Below, piece by piece: positions 43,676 through 52,989 of a stretch of DNA of 64,000 bases. Position numbers and translations under genes: made by a program. The stretch comes from Rubrivivax sp. (GTDB lineage Bacteria > Pseudomonadota > Gammaproteobacteria > Burkholderiales > Burkholderiaceae_C), in assembly GCA_022843905.1 (NCBI GenBank), contig JALHMT010000016.1:55923-119922 (forward strand), read 5' to 3'. Numbering within the stretch: the stretch's first letter is position 1; each line of letters opens with the position of its first letter. The notes beneath the pieces are model-generated. The model did no database searches, was not told the origin of the DNA, and was given only the letters and a program-made list of their open reading frames with translations.

Positions 43676-44443
43676 ATGTACTTGCGTGCACAACGTGTGC
43701 TGCACCTGCAGCGCGTGATCGAGTTGCTGGCTACTCCCATGTCTGGCGACGAGCTTCGCCGTTCGCTGGCCGCGCCCCTGCTGGGCTTGCTGGAAGCCGA
43801 CTTCTTTGCGTCCTATGTCTGGGACGAATCGACCCGCCGCTTTGTGCAAGGCGTGGCGCTGAACCTGAATCCGGTTCATGGCCAACGCTATGAGGAGTGC
43901 TACCAGTTCAGCGACCCGCTGACGCCCCGATTGCTGGCCCGGCGAGTTCCCACGCGTGCTACGGACGTGCTGCCGCAGCGCGAGCTGCAAGCCACCGGGT
44001 TCTTCAATGACTTCCTGCGGCCAGACGGTCTGCACTGGGGCGTGAATGCCTATGCACATGACGGCCAGCGACACCTGGGCGATTTGCGTATCTGGCGGCG
44101 CCGCTCCCGCCCGAATTTCGATGACGATGACCTGGCGGCGCTGCGCATGGTGTATCCGGCACTGGTTCAGGCCCTGGCTCGCAGCCCTGGCCTCGACGTG
44201 CCTCCTTCGGCGCCAGCCTCTGAGACCTTGAAGTGCCGCCTGGTTCGATTCGGCAAGTTGTCCCATCGCGAGGCTGAAGTGGCGGCGCTGGCCTACGAAG
44301 GGCTGGCCGACAAGGACATTTCGCGGACTTTGGCCATCGGGTTCACGACGGTGCGGACTCACCTGGCCGCCGCCTTCCGCAAGCTGGGCTGTGACGGTCG
44401 CAACCGGCTTGCGCATCGCATTGGACAATTGCCACTGCATTGA
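43676..44443 (+). CDS. LuxR-family transcriptional regulator
   Basis: 255 residues. The C-terminal LuxR HTH is at about 200-255: KLSHREAEVAALAYEGLADK and SRTLAIGFTTVRTHLAAAFR. The N-terminal sensor part (1-180) is not a canonical acyl-homoserine-lactone domain; it may bind another ligand. ATG 43676 follows a GGGG run. It is divergent from the amidase operon and probably controls it. Confidence 0.88.
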   Translation: MYLRAQRVLHLQRVIELLATPMSGDELRRSLAAPLLGLLEADFFASYVWDESTRRFVQGVALNLNPVHGQRYEECYQFSDPLTPRLLARRVPTRATDVLPQRELQATGFFNDFLRPDGLHWGVNAYAHDGQRHLGDLRIWRRRSRPNFDDDDLAALRMVYPALVQALARSPGLDVPPSAPASETLKCRLVRFGKLSHREAEVAALAYEGLADKDISRTLAIGFTTVRTHLAAAFRKLGCDGRNRLAHRIGQLPLH

Positions 44444-44526
44444 CAAGCAATGGCCGGGTGCTCGAACTGGGCACTTCGCAATGCCCGATCGGTGCGGACG
44501 TCCACGCAAGGCGACGCAGCGCATGG

Positions 44527-45087
44527 TCATGCTTGCAGAGAACACGCGCCGCCGATACACGCTGACGAACTGTTGCTGCCGGCCGCCGATGCAGCCGTCT
44601 CGACCGATGCGTGCGAACACGTCTCGGCCAGCAACTGCCCGATCACCCCGCCAAGCTGCAGGTCGTCGATCTCGCCGAAGTGGCTCAGTCGCACCTGACC
44701 CTGGGGGTCGAAGATCACCAGGCTGGGCGTGCCGCGAAGGCCGTAGGCCTGCATGGTCAGCGGTACCGGGCTTGCAGGGTCGGCCTGGTCGATGCCGACG
44801 GGGTACGGAATCCGGTACTCGTCCAGGAACACGCGCAGGGCCTGGGGACCCATCACCTCGTGGTGCTCGAAGACGGTGTGCAAGCCGATCACGCTCACCT
44901 TGTCCTGCGGGAACAGGCGGTGGATGCGCAAGGCCTGCGGCAAGCCATGCGACACGCAGCCCGGGCACAGCATCTGGAAGGTGTGCAACACCACGACCCT
45001 GCCATGCTGGCTCTCCAAGGTGACCGGCTTGGGCGAATTGAGCCACTGGCGGACCTGCAGTGGCGGGGAGATGGTGGTGGTGTTCAT
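44527..45087 (-). CDS. Thioredoxin-fold redoxin with C-terminal Cys pair
   Basis: 186 residues. Thioredoxin/AhpC-TSA fold with Cys41-Pro-Gly-Cys44 and the cis-Pro segment GLRGTPSLVIFD. The tail ends in CIGGAC, a second cysteine pair that might act in resolution or metal binding. There is no signal peptide, so it is probably cytosolic. It follows the protoglobin gene by 49 nt. Confidence 0.88.
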   Translation of the reverse strand: MNTTTISPPLQVRQWLNSPKPVTLESQHGRVVVLHTFQMLCPGCVSHGLPQALRIHRLFPQDKVSVIGLHTVFEHHEVMGPQALRVFLDEYRIPYPVGIDQADPASPVPLTMQAYGLRGTPSLVIFDPQGQVRLSHFGEIDDLQLGGVIGQLLAETCSHASVETAASAAGSNSSSACIGGACSLQA

Positions 45088-45136
45088 GATGAAGCGCCGG
45101 AAAGAAGCGGAGGGCGGATGGATCGGCGTCGAAGAC

Positions 45137-45802
45137 TCAGAACTGGCCGTCGCGGACGTAGGGATGGCTCCACAGGATGGTCTGCATCAACACCGACTTG
45201 ACCCAGGCTGCGTGCATCTTCTCCACGTCGGCGGCCGAGGCGCCCTTCTTGGCCAGGAAGGGCTTGAGCGTGGTCGTCACGGGAATCGTCAGGGCCGACA
45301 GGTAGCGGAAGTTCACCAGCGGCACGCTGTCGGCCTGGTCGGTCTTGTTCTTCCTGGGCGTGGTGTGGCGCAGGCCGATCTCGTACTGGTAGTCCAGCCA
45401 GGCCTGGTCGTAGTTGGCGTTGGCCGTGTCGGCGATCCACTGGCCGAAGCGCTTGCGCACGGCGCCCAGGTAGGCGGCGTCGGGCGCTCCGGTCTTGTTG
45501 TTCTTGAAGTAGAAGACCAGCTCGGGCGTCGATGCCACGAAGCCGTACCAGACATCGAGCACAGCTTCGGTCTGGTCGGCCAGGATCGCCTTGCTCATGC
45601 GCAGGTAGCGAACGTCCTCGTCGGTGAACAGCAGGGTCTTCTTCAACGACTCCAGATCGGCCAGCGTGTACGGCGCCTTGGCCAGTGACTTCTGGCCCAT
45701 CGTGTAGCCAGGGATGGCCGGCGCCGATTGCGCGCTGGCGTTCGGCGCTGAGATTGCAGCCAGCGCAGCCATCAGGGCGGCGGTGAGTGGTTGGGGCTTC
45801 AT
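45137..45802 (-). CDS. Exported protoglobin-domain heme protein
   Basis: 221 residues. A signal peptide (MKPQPLTAALMAALAAISAP, cleaved near ASA-QSA) precedes a protoglobin domain: YTLADLESLKKTLLFTDEDV, LDVWYGFVASTPELVFYF and YEIGLRHTTPRKNKTDQAD, where the His of LRHT is the likely proximal heme ligand. Protoglobins bind O2, CO or NO and are usually cytosolic sensors; a periplasmic one is unusual. GAGGAG precedes the ATG. It forms an operon with the redoxin, facing an AraC gene. Confidence 0.88.
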   Translation of the reverse strand: MKPQPLTAALMAALAAISAPNASAQSAPAIPGYTMGQKSLAKAPYTLADLESLKKTLLFTDEDVRYLRMSKAILADQTEAVLDVWYGFVASTPELVFYFKNNKTGAPDAAYLGAVRKRFGQWIADTANANYDQAWLDYQYEIGLRHTTPRKNKTDQADSVPLVNFRYLSALTIPVTTTLKPFLAKKGASAADVEKMHAAWVKSVLMQTILWSHPYVRDGQF

Positions 45803-45931
45803 GACTTCTCCTCGAGGTGGGTTGGCGCAGAACGGGTGTTCCTGTGCGCTGGGGGAAGTGTCCGATCACCGCCTGTATGATTGGAATCGAAAAGTCCATA
45901 AAACAATCCGTTTCGTCCAATCGAGTCGAGC

Positions 45932-46801
45932 ATGTCGTCCATCTCCACGGGGCCTGTGGACCGGCTTTCCGCGCTCCTCGAGCGCTTTCGCGTGCATGCG
46001 CACCTGTTTCACGCCGGGCCCTTGTGCGGCGTCACGCACTTCGACGCCCAGGAGGGACGGGGCTTCTTGCATGTGCTTCGCAAGGGCGAGATGGTGGTGA
46101 CGCACCGGCCGCGCAGTGGCGCGCCGCGCAAGATCAAGGTCACCGAGCCGACCCTGCTGCTCTATCCGCGTCCCCTGGAGCACCAGTTCCACCATGCGCC
46201 CACCGAAGGGTCCGATTTCGTGTGCGCCACGGTCGACTTCGAAGGCGGTGCCCGGCACCCGGTGGTGATGGCGCTGCCTGCGGTGGTGGTGCTGCCCTTG
46301 CGCGCGCTCGACGGCATCGAACAGACGCTGACCTTGCTGTTCGCCGAGACCGAGCGTGTGCGCTGCGGTCAACGGCTGCTGGCCGACAAGCTGTTTGAAG
46401 TGCTGTTGCTGCAGTTGTTGCGCTGGCTGCTGGATCACCCAGGCCACGGGGGCATGACGGAGGGGCTGCTCCAGGGTCTGGCACATCCCAAGCTGGCACG
46501 CGCATTGACCGCCATGCACGAGAGCCCAGGCGCTGCCTGGGCACTGGAACCCATGGCACAGGCTGCCGGCATGTCACGCAGCGCCTTTGCGGCTGAGTTC
46601 AAGTCGCACCTGGGCGTCACCCCTGCCGAGTACCTTCTGCAGTGGCGCATAGCTTTGGCGCAGTCGATGCTCCTGGCCGGAAGTCCGATCAAGCTGGCGA
46701 GCGAAAAACTGGGCTACGCCAGTGCTGCCTCGTTTTCACGCGCATTCGCGCAATCGGTGGGTCTGTCGCCTAGGGCCTGGCTGCAGGGTCGCCGAGCTTG
46801 A
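45932..46801 (+). CDS. AraC-family regulator with cupin sensor domain
   Basis: 289 residues. An N-terminal AraC_binding/cupin_6 domain (LFHAGPLCGVTHFD, LYPRPLEHQFHHAPTEGSDF) precedes two HTH motifs at about 190-285 (SRSAFAAEFKSHLGVTPAEY, ASEKLGYASAASFSRAFAQS). It is divergent from the protoglobin-redoxin operon, with about 130 bp between, and is its likely regulator. A hairpin overlaps its stop. Confidence 0.92.
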   Translation: MSSISTGPVDRLSALLERFRVHAHLFHAGPLCGVTHFDAQEGRGFLHVLRKGEMVVTHRPRSGAPRKIKVTEPTLLLYPRPLEHQFHHAPTEGSDFVCATVDFEGGARHPVVMALPAVVVLPLRALDGIEQTLTLLFAETERVRCGQRLLADKLFEVLLLQLLRWLLDHPGHGGMTEGLLQGLAHPKLARALTAMHESPGAAWALEPMAQAAGMSRSAFAAEFKSHLGVTPAEYLLQWRIALAQSMLLAGSPIKLASEKLGYASAASFSRAFAQSVGLSPRAWLQGRRA

Positions 46802-46819
46802 GTTCCCGCGCTGGAACTC
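46800..46819 (+). terminator. Stem-loop at the end of the AraC gene
   Basis: GAGTTCC (46800-46806) and GGAACTC (46813-46819) form a perfect 7-bp stem with a 6-nt loop, starting within the stop codon. There is no T-run, so termination is uncertain. Confidence 0.4.
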
Positions 46820-46968
46820 CTCGTGGAGCGCGCCACCGGCTTGAAGACGACCACCACGGACGTGCACTCCTTCGTCTGCCAGTGGCGGGCAGGCCAAGTC
46901 GCGATACCCCGATCCCACTTCGCCGAGGCTTGCCCCGCGAGCTGAAGCCGCGGTGCACGCCGTCGGTC

Positions 46969-49158
46969 TCACAGGTCGAGCGAGGCCTGCAGCCCGACCG
47001 TGCGCGGTGAGCCGTAGATGGCGCGGGCCTGTTGCAGCGCGTTGGTGGCGTTGACCGTGGTGTATTCCCGGTTGGTCAGGTTGCGGGCCCACAGCGCCAC
47101 GGACCAGCGACGGGTCTCACCGCCTTCCAGCCCGATGCGCGCATTGAACAGGTCATGGCCCGGGATGCGGTTGACGGCGGCGCCGTTGGCATTGCTGGTC
47201 TGATCTCCGGTGTGGGTGTAGCCCAGCGACGAACGCACTTGCAGCCCGCCCAGGGGCATCACGTGCTCCACCGAGAGGGCCGACTTCAGACGGGGCGCGA
47301 AAGGCAGGCGATTGCCGTCGAAGTTCACGCCGACGCCGCCGCCATTCTTGAAGCTGATGAAGGTGGCGTCGGTGTAGGCGATGCCACCCCTGACGGTGAA
47401 GGACGGAGTCACCCGCGCCTGGAGGTCGAATTCGATGCCGTCGATGCGCACTTCGCCTGCATTGGTGATGGTGGCCACCGAGGTGCCGTTGGGCTGCAGC
47501 ACGAACTGCTGCACCTGATAGTCCTTGCCGTCCATGCGGTAGATGGAGCCGTTGGCCCTCAGGCGTCGGTCAAGCCATTCGGACTTCCAGCCCAGTTCGA
47601 AGCTTTCGACCTTCTGCTTGTTGAAGCGCAGATCGACCGCGGGTTGGGTGACCGCCGCACCGATCAGGTCCATGTTGTAGCCGCCGCTCTTGAAGCCCTG
47701 TGTGTAGGAGCCGTACACCATCAGCATGGGCCTGACAAACCAGTTCAGTCCCACCTTGGGAGAAACGTCGTTGTCGCTGACCTGGCCGGCGAACAAGGGA
47801 ATGTTGGCCGCCAGTCCGGGGATCGGGGTTTGGCTCAGCGTGACGTCCTTCGTTTCCCGCGTGGCGCGCAGGCCGCCGGTGAACTGCAGGCGCTCGCTGA
47901 GCCTGAGGTTGCCGTGCACGAACAGCGCCAGCGCGTCGCCTTCCATCGTCCCGACGCTGGTGGTCGTGCGCTGGCGCAGCGGGGCCACCGGGAACGCGGC
48001 CCCGGTGGTGAGCAAGGCGACCTGATCGTTGTCCTGCTTCATGTAGAAGAGGCCCACCAGCCAGTCACGCGCGGGATCGGGGGCACTGGCGATGCGCAGT
48101 TCCTGGGTGATCTGCTTGTTCTTGGCCGTGTTGTTGCCGAAGTAGATGTCCAACGGCGCCATGTCGTCGTCGTTGCTGTAGAAGTTCTCGGCTCGTTGGG
48201 TGGCGGTGATGGAGGTGAGCGTCAGCCCGCTGCCCAACGCCGTCTCGAGCGTCACCGAGCCGCCGTCCTTGTCGACGGTTTCCTCGGAAGGCGCGTTGGT
48301 CGACGTGGTGCGCGGCCCCGGCGCCAGGCCGGCCAGGGCCGAGGGCGCGACTGCTTCGCCGACCATCGGCACGCCCTTGTAGCGGTACTGCCAGAGCGCC
48401 GCATCGATCTGCGTGGACCGGCCCGGCTTGAACCGGACGAACCCGCGCACGGTGGTGCCGTCGCCGCTGCCGGGGCGAACGTCCGGCCGGTTCAGGTTGT
48501 CCACCCAGCCGTCGGTCTTTTCCTGGCCGATCGACAGCGAAGCCTGAACGGTGCCGCGAACCAGGGCGCCGCCGAGCCAGACGCCGAGGTTTCGGGTGCC
48601 GAAGTCGGCGCCCTCCAGGTTCACGCTGGCTTCGAAGCGATCCGTGGGCTTGCGTGTCGTGAGGTTGAGTGCGCCGGCGACGGTGTTCTTGCCGAACAGG
48701 GTGCCTTGCGGTCCGCGCAACACCTCCAGCCGCTCGATGCCGGTCAGCCCCAGCGAGGTGGCTTCCGAACGGCCGGCGTAGACCCCGTCCACATAGACCC
48801 CCATGCTGGCGTCGAAGCCGGGATTGCGTGCGAAGTCGTTGATGCCACGGATGCCCATCCGGGCGCCCAGGGTGCGGTTGGACTGGCCGCCCGTCACGCT
48901 GGGTGACAGGTCGCCCAGGTTGAACAAGTCCTTGATGCCCGCGCGTTCCAGGTCGCCCGCCGAAATGGAGTCCACCGAGACGGGGACGACCTGCAGGTTC
49001 TGGGTGCGCTTCTGGGCGGTGACCTCGACGGTTTGCAGCGCGTTGGCGGAGGCGCCTTGCGCCAGCGCCGGGCTGGCCAGGCCCGCGCTGGCGCACAAGG
49101 TGATGGCGGCCTTCGCAGTGATTCGCAGCGCGTGGGCACGCGGTGATGTGGCGGACAT
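46969..49158 (-). CDS. TonB-dependent outer-membrane receptor
   Basis: 729 residues. A signal peptide ends in PALAQ (about residue 34). The plug domain (about 40-160) has VEVTAQKRTQNLQVVPVSVD, RGINDFARNPGF and ERLEVLRGPQGTLFGKNTVA. The β-barrel ends in GLQASLDL with no terminal Phe. The family imports chelates, vitamins, carbohydrates and other large compounds; the ligand is not predictable here. The TetR gene lies 110 bp upstream on the same strand. Confidence 0.95.
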   Translation of the reverse strand: MSATSPRAHALRITAKAAITLCASAGLASPALAQGASANALQTVEVTAQKRTQNLQVVPVSVDSISAGDLERAGIKDLFNLGDLSPSVTGGQSNRTLGARMGIRGINDFARNPGFDASMGVYVDGVYAGRSEATSLGLTGIERLEVLRGPQGTLFGKNTVAGALNLTTRKPTDRFEASVNLEGADFGTRNLGVWLGGALVRGTVQASLSIGQEKTDGWVDNLNRPDVRPGSGDGTTVRGFVRFKPGRSTQIDAALWQYRYKGVPMVGEAVAPSALAGLAPGPRTTSTNAPSEETVDKDGGSVTLETALGSGLTLTSITATQRAENFYSNDDDMAPLDIYFGNNTAKNKQITQELRIASAPDPARDWLVGLFYMKQDNDQVALLTTGAAFPVAPLRQRTTTSVGTMEGDALALFVHGNLRLSERLQFTGGLRATRETKDVTLSQTPIPGLAANIPLFAGQVSDNDVSPKVGLNWFVRPMLMVYGSYTQGFKSGGYNMDLIGAAVTQPAVDLRFNKQKVESFELGWKSEWLDRRLRANGSIYRMDGKDYQVQQFVLQPNGTSVATITNAGEVRIDGIEFDLQARVTPSFTVRGGIAYTDATFISFKNGGGVGVNFDGNRLPFAPRLKSALSVEHVMPLGGLQVRSSLGYTHTGDQTSNANGAAVNRIPGHDLFNARIGLEGGETRRWSVALWARNLTNREYTTVNATNALQQARAIYGSPRTVGLQASLDL

Positions 49159-49268
49159 GTCGTGGGTCTCCTTGTTGGTGGGATGGGGGCGGTGAACGGA
49201 AGGGGGCCAATGCGTCTGGACTCGGGCTGCCGACGCAGTGACACGGCAGGCAGGCTGGTCGCCGAACG

Positions 49269-49982
49269 TCAAGGCCTGGGCGTCGAGCCGGGATTCGGTG
49301 TGGATACCGACGAAGCGGGCGCGCCGCGCTGGGCCAGATAGGCGCTGGCCATCTCGCTCCACAGGGCCATCACGCGTTGGGGCAAGGCCTCGTCGGTGGC
49401 GACTTCCATCGAGGTGGCCAGGCCGCGCAGGACGCAGGAGTTCAAGGACAGGAAGTTGGCCAGCTCTGCCGGATCCTTCAGGGGGATGGAGCGGGCGAAC
49501 GTGGCATCGCGCGTGGCGATCCAGCCCTTCACTTCATCGCGCAGCCGGGCATGCAGCGCCGGCTGATGGCGTGACGACAGCACGACATCGAGTGCAGCCA
49601 GGTAGTCGGGCCGTCCGAAGATGTTCTGCCACAGGGCCTGTTGCAACTGCTCCATGGCCTGGCTGCCGACGGCCTCGGACGAATAGGCTGCTCGCCCCTC
49701 TTGCCAGTCGGCCAGGAGGTGCCGAATGGCCGCCACCACCATGTCGTCCTTGGTCGGGTAGTGGTGGGCCTGCGCCCCTTTGGACACGCCGGCCCGCTCG
49801 GCGATCTGGGCCGTGGTGACATTGGCGTACCCGACTTCCGTCAGCAACTCCACGGCCGCCTGGCACAGCCGGCGCTGCGTGTCGCTGCTGCGCATGGCCT
49901 GCGTGCGGCGGGCGCGCGGGGTGGGTATCGCCACCGATGGGGCGGGGCCCGGCGGGCCTTCGAAGTCACCCTGAACTGACAT
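49269..49982 (-). CDS. TetR-family transcriptional regulator
   Basis: 237 residues. The HTH at about 33-80 reads QRRLCQAAVELLTEVGYANV then ERAGVSKGAQAHHYPTKDD. The C-terminal domain is of the generic TetR type. ATG 49982 is preferred; the longer reading reaches into the divergent promoter. It sits between the TonB receptor and the family-5 binding protein, and probably controls this uptake group. Confidence 0.92.
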   Translation of the reverse strand: MSVQGDFEGPPGPAPSVAIPTPRARRTQAMRSSDTQRRLCQAAVELLTEVGYANVTTAQIAERAGVSKGAQAHHYPTKDDMVVAAIRHLLADWQEGRAAYSSEAVGSQAMEQLQQALWQNIFGRPDYLAALDVVLSSRHQPALHARLRDEVKGWIATRDATFARSIPLKDPAELANFLSLNSCVLRGLATSMEVATDEALPQRVMALWSEMASAYLAQRGAPASSVSTPNPGSTPRP

Positions 49983-50032
49983 GGGGCTGCCTTTCGGAAG
50001 AGAGGGCGAACTGGGATTCATACGGATTAAGA

Positions 50033-50044
50033 AACCGGGCGGTT
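50033..50044. promoter_or_regulatory. Short palindrome in the TetR/SBP divergent promoter
   Basis: AACCG-GG-CGGTT is a perfect 5-bp-arm palindrome 50 bp upstream of the TetR start. A TATATT -10-like box follows about 8 bp later on the plus strand. It may be a TetR operator, but it is short. Confidence 0.35.
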
Positions 50045-50165
50045 GGATTGTATATTTGCGGATGAAGGCATCTCCAGTAAAAACCCGAGGCGGCACGACA
50101 CCGCAGGGGCGGACGTTTTTCACCCGGGGGCGGTTCCAAATCACCTCGCCTCACTCACCCATGCC

Positions 50166-52034
50166 ATGAAGAGACGAAACCTGCCTGTGCTGGCCTTCTT
50201 CATTGGCCTGGCGACCTCTGCAATCAGCGCCCTCGGTCAGGTCGGATCCGCTGTGCCTGTGCCTGCGTCCGCGGCTGCGCCCGCAACCGCCCCGAAGGTG
50301 CTGCGGTACGCCTTCCAGATCGCAGAGACCGGTTTCGACCCGGCACAGATCTCCGACATCTACTCCCGTGCCGTGGTGGCCAATATCTTCGAGGCCCCGC
50401 TGACCTACGACTTTCTGGCCCGCCCCGTGAAGCTGGTGCCGCAGACCGCCGCGGCTTTGCCGCAGACCAGCCCGGACTTCAGGCGCTGGGTGTTCCGCAT
50501 CCGCCCGGGCATCCATTTCGCCGACGACGCGGCCTTCAAGGGGCGCAAGCGCGAGCTGGTGGCGGCCGACTACGTGTATGCGCTCAAGCGCCACTACGAC
50601 CCGCAGTTCAAGAGCCCGGCGCTGTTCCTGTTCGAGAACGCCAAGGTCGTGGGCCTGTCCGAACTGCGCAAGAAGGCCCTGGAAGCCAAGCAGCCCTTTG
50701 ACTACGACACCGAGGTCGCCGGCCTTCGGGCTCTGGACCGCTACAGCTTCGAGGTCGTGCTGGGCGAGCCCGCGCCCCGCTTCGGTTATGTCATGGCCGA
50801 TGCCGCGGTGTCGGGCGCGGTGGCCCGCGAAGTGATCGAGGCCTATCCGGGCAAGAGCATGGAGCACCCGGTGGGCACCGGCCCCTTCCGGTTGGCGGAG
50901 TGGAAGCGATCTTCGAAGATGGTCCTGGAGCGCAACCCCAACTACCGCGAGCACCTGTATGACGCCGAGCCCGCGCCTGACGATGCCGTGGGGCAGGCCA
51001 TCCTGGCGAAGATGAAGGGCCGACGGCTGCCGCTGGTCGACCGCGTCGAGGTGACGGTGATCGAAGAATCCCAGCCGCGCTGGCTGGCCTTCCTGAACGG
51101 GCAGCTCGACATGATCGAACGCTTGCCCAACGAGTTTGCGCGCGCCGCGATCCCCAACAACCAGCTCGCCCCGAACCTGCGCAAGCAGGGCGTGCAGATG
51201 GAGCGTGCGCCAGCCGTGGATGCCACGTTCACCTACTTCGCCATGGAGCACCCCGTCACCGGCGGCTACACGCCCGACAAGGTGGCGCTGCGTCGAGCGA
51301 TCGCGCTGGCCTTCGACAATGACCTGGAAGTCGATCGCGTGCGCCAGGGCCAGGCCGTTCCGGCCCAGGCCATCATCCCGCCGCTGGTCACCGGCCACGA
51401 CCCCAACCTCAAGACCGAAATGAGCGAACACAGCGTGGCGCGTGCCAAGGCCTTGCTGGACCTGTACGGGTACATCGACCGCGACGGCGATGGCTGGCGC
51501 GACCTGCCCGACGGCCAGCCCTTGGTGCTGGAGTACGGCAGCCAGCCCGACCAGCTGAGCAAGCAGCTGCAGGAGCTGTGGCACAAGGCGATGGCGGCCA
51601 TCAACGTGAAGATCACGTTCAAGGTGGCCAAGTTTCCCGAGCAGGTCAAGGCCAGCAGGGCCGGCAAGCTGATGATGTGGGGCGTGGCGTGGAACGCTGC
51701 CAACCCGGACGGCAGCCTGTTCCTGGACCTGATGTATGGCCCGAACAAGGGCCAGGCCAACCATTCACGCTTTGACCTGCCGGCCTTCAACGATCTGTAC
51801 CGGCGCCAGCTCGTCATGGCCAATGGCCCCGAACGCGATGCGCTGATCCGCGAGGCCATGCTGCTGGGCGTGGCCTACATGCCCTACAAGGTGAGCTCGC
51901 ACCGCACCGTCACCGACCTGTTGCACGCGCAGGTGCAGGGCTACCGGCGGCACCCGTTCGCACGCGACTTCTGGCGTTACGTCGACATCGACGCGTCGAA
52001 GCGGCAGGCTGGACAGTCCCGACAGGCCCCTTGA
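50166..52034 (+). CDS. Family-5 extracellular solute-binding protein (oligopeptide/dipeptide type)
   Basis: 622 residues. A signal peptide ends near ISALG (residue 24). The SBP_bac_5 domain includes VLRYAFQIAETGFDPAQISD, HPVGTGPFRLAEWKRSSKMV, ALRRAIALAFDN and SLFLDLMYGPN. It binds peptides or other nutrients for an ABC importer, but no permease or ATPase gene is in the window. The ATG at 50166 is the nearest to a signal peptide; codons upstream lie in the promoter. Its stop overlaps a TTG that could start the next gene. Confidence 0.92.
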   Translation: MKRRNLPVLAFFIGLATSAISALGQVGSAVPVPASAAAPATAPKVLRYAFQIAETGFDPAQISDIYSRAVVANIFEAPLTYDFLARPVKLVPQTAAALPQTSPDFRRWVFRIRPGIHFADDAAFKGRKRELVAADYVYALKRHYDPQFKSPALFLFENAKVVGLSELRKKALEAKQPFDYDTEVAGLRALDRYSFEVVLGEPAPRFGYVMADAAVSGAVAREVIEAYPGKSMEHPVGTGPFRLAEWKRSSKMVLERNPNYREHLYDAEPAPDDAVGQAILAKMKGRRLPLVDRVEVTVIEESQPRWLAFLNGQLDMIERLPNEFARAAIPNNQLAPNLRKQGVQMERAPAVDATFTYFAMEHPVTGGYTPDKVALRRAIALAFDNDLEVDRVRQGQAVPAQAIIPPLVTGHDPNLKTEMSEHSVARAKALLDLYGYIDRDGDGWRDLPDGQPLVLEYGSQPDQLSKQLQELWHKAMAAINVKITFKVAKFPEQVKASRAGKLMMWGVAWNAANPDGSLFLDLMYGPNKGQANHSRFDLPAFNDLYRRQLVMANGPERDALIREAMLLGVAYMPYKVSSHRTVTDLLHAQVQGYRRHPFARDFWRYVDIDASKRQAGQSRQAP

Positions 52035-52048
52035 ATCGAGAGCAACCG

Positions 52049-52924
52049 ATGTACGTCCATGTCAACAAGCAACGGCTGTTCTTCGATGTCGTTGGCGCGA
52101 AGCTGAAGATCGACGGCAAGCGGCTCGTCGAGAAGCCGACGCTGATCGCGCTGCATGGCGGTCCGGGCCTCGACCATTCGCGCCTGCGCCCGGAATTCGA
52201 CGCTCTGGCCGACATCGTCCAGATCGTCCTGATCGACCACCGCGGCAACGGGCGCAGCATGCCGAGCGACCCGGATACGTGGACCCTCGACCAGTGGGGT
52301 GATGATGTCAAGGGCCTGTGCGATGCCCTGGGCATCGTGAAGCCGCTGGTCTTCGGCCACAGCTTCGGCGGCATGGTCGCGCAGTCCTACCTGACCCGGC
52401 ATCCCGAGCATGCCGCAGGGGTCGTCCTGTCCTCGACCGCGGCGCGCATGGACTTCGCGGGAGTCTTCGACTTCTTCGAACGCAAGGGCGGCCCCGAGGC
52501 GCGCGAGGTCGCCGAGCGCTTCTGGACGCGCATGTCCGATGAGGACCTGCAGGACTACGCCCGCCTGTGCCTGCCCCTGTATGCGTCCCGCGCGCCCGTC
52601 GATCCAGACCAATCGGCACGCGCGATCGTGAATGCAGACGTCATCCGCCACTTTGCCATCTCTCCCGGCGAGATCCGGGTCATGGACTTCCGCCCACGGC
52701 TGAAGCTCGCCAGGTGCCCTGTCTTGGTGGTGGGGGGCCTCGAAGACCCGGCCACCCCGGCTGCGTGCAGTGAGGAGATCGCCGCCAACCTGCCCGCCCA
52801 CCTCACCGACCTGCGTCTGTTCGCGGGCTGCGGGCACGGGGTTTACCGGGATGATCCCGACCACTTCTGGCCGTTCTTGCGCGAGTGGATCGCCAAGGTC
52901 TGTCCGGGGCTTCAATCGGCCTGA
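52049..52924 (+). CDS. Alpha/beta hydrolase, proline iminopeptidase-like
   Basis: 291 residues. HGGPG (36-40) is the S33 iminopeptidase signature, followed by Ser105 (GHSFGG) and the acid in GGLEDPATP; His is in CGHGVYRDDP. It may release N-terminal residues from peptides brought in by the binding protein gene just upstream, or act as an esterase. ATG 52049 is used; TTG 52031 overlaps the upstream stop and would add six residues. Confidence 0.9.
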   Translation: MYVHVNKQRLFFDVVGAKLKIDGKRLVEKPTLIALHGGPGLDHSRLRPEFDALADIVQIVLIDHRGNGRSMPSDPDTWTLDQWGDDVKGLCDALGIVKPLVFGHSFGGMVAQSYLTRHPEHAAGVVLSSTAARMDFAGVFDFFERKGGPEAREVAERFWTRMSDEDLQDYARLCLPLYASRAPVDPDQSARAIVNADVIRHFAISPGEIRVMDFRPRLKLARCPVLVVGGLEDPATPAACSEEIAANLPAHLTDLRLFAGCGHGVYRDDPDHFWPFLREWIAKVCPGLQSA

Positions 52925-52989
52925 GAGCTGCGGGTCCGGACGGCGCAGGGTCCGTGTCGTCGCGTCAGACAAGCGCGTGTCCGAGGCGT

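Noticed and set aside
47032..48906. 624-codon open frame on the plus strand
   Set aside because: It is the mirror of the TonB receptor gene, His/Gln/Gly-rich without domains. Such long antisense frames are common in GC-rich DNA.
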